Below, in pieces: positions 32,103 to 32,136 of a DNA stretch of 32,136 nt; positions within the stretch are counted from its first letter, which is position 1; each line of letters opens with the position of its first letter. A program made the translations under genes and the position numbers. Under the pieces are notes generated by a model. That model searched no databases. It worked only from the letters and a program-made list of their open reading frames with translations, and was not told the DNA's origin. The DNA comes from CAZWEZ01 sp964632795. GTDB lineage: Bacteria; Pseudomonadota; Alphaproteobacteria; Rhodospirillales; 2-02-FULL-58-16. The stretch covers positions 1-32,136 of the forward strand of contig CAZWEZ010000040.1 of NCBI GenBank assembly GCA_964632795.1, read 5' to 3'.

Positions 32103-32136
32103 AGTTATTTCCTCTAACAGGAGTCTTGATTCCGCG

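Noticed and set aside
1..32136. CRISPR array
   Set aside because: No regularly spaced repeats of suitable length were seen, and no cas genes.

Overview
The window looks like high-GC alphaproteobacterial chromosome, probably Rhodospirillales-like. The lineage is inferred from gene style (DUF1127 protein, LivKHMGF transporter, GntR/FadR regulator, CspA next to a lysine/glutamate-rich small protein, REP-like palindromes); no rRNA or marker gene confirms it. There is no phage, plasmid, transposase, integrase or CRISPR array.

Left part (1-4355): the 3' part of a membrane-anchored spermidine-synthase-like gene, then a tight trio of very small DsrE/Tus-like sulfur-relay proteins (the third only 57 aa). 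An LsrG-like ABM monooxygenase overlapping an iron-type alcohol dehydrogenase follows, then a gene-free patch with a REP-like palindrome and a hairpin framed by a 9-bp direct repeat. Next (4356-8369): on the minus strand a fused ADP-forming acyl-CoA synthetase translationally linked to a QueG-like Fe-S protein, and on the plus strand an SDR oxidoreductase.

Core (8400-22518): one coherent catabolic locus. On the minus strand lie a complete branched-chain-type ABC transporter (binding protein, LivH, LivM, LivG, LivF) and, further right, a GntR/FadR regulator overlapping a class I glutamine-amidotransferase-like gene. On the plus strand runs an FAD-linked oxidase, a GlcF-like Fe-S protein, a 63-aa protein, EtfB, EtfA and a membrane Fe-S/cytochrome-b-like ETF:quinone oxidoreductase (EMO type). 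Two 64-bp near-identical sequences in inverted orientation (13521-13584 and 15339-15402) sit upstream of the transporter operon and of the oxidase operon. Each contains a sigma70-like promoter whose -10 region is covered by two tandem 12-bp repeats. The simplest reading is that the GntR protein controls uptake and oxidation of one unknown substrate, with electrons passing from the oxidase through ETF to the quinone pool.

Accessory part (22519-25830): visibly AT-richer. It holds an O-methyltransferase and, between an intact tRNA-Leu(CAA) and a duplicated 3' piece of that tRNA, a lone gene with N-terminal winged-helix-like and C-terminal TIR-like nucleotide-binding domains, a plausible anti-phage effector inserted at a tRNA.

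Right part (25831-32136): a YqaA/VTT membrane protein, DsbB, a trimethylamine-dehydrogenase-like flavoprotein with four 7-bp repeats upstream, a DUF1127 protein, a 29-aa membrane peptide with a strong terminator, a small one-TM protein, a second tRNA 3' fragment, a single-domain rhodanese, a 59-aa charged helical protein and a CspA-type cold shock protein.
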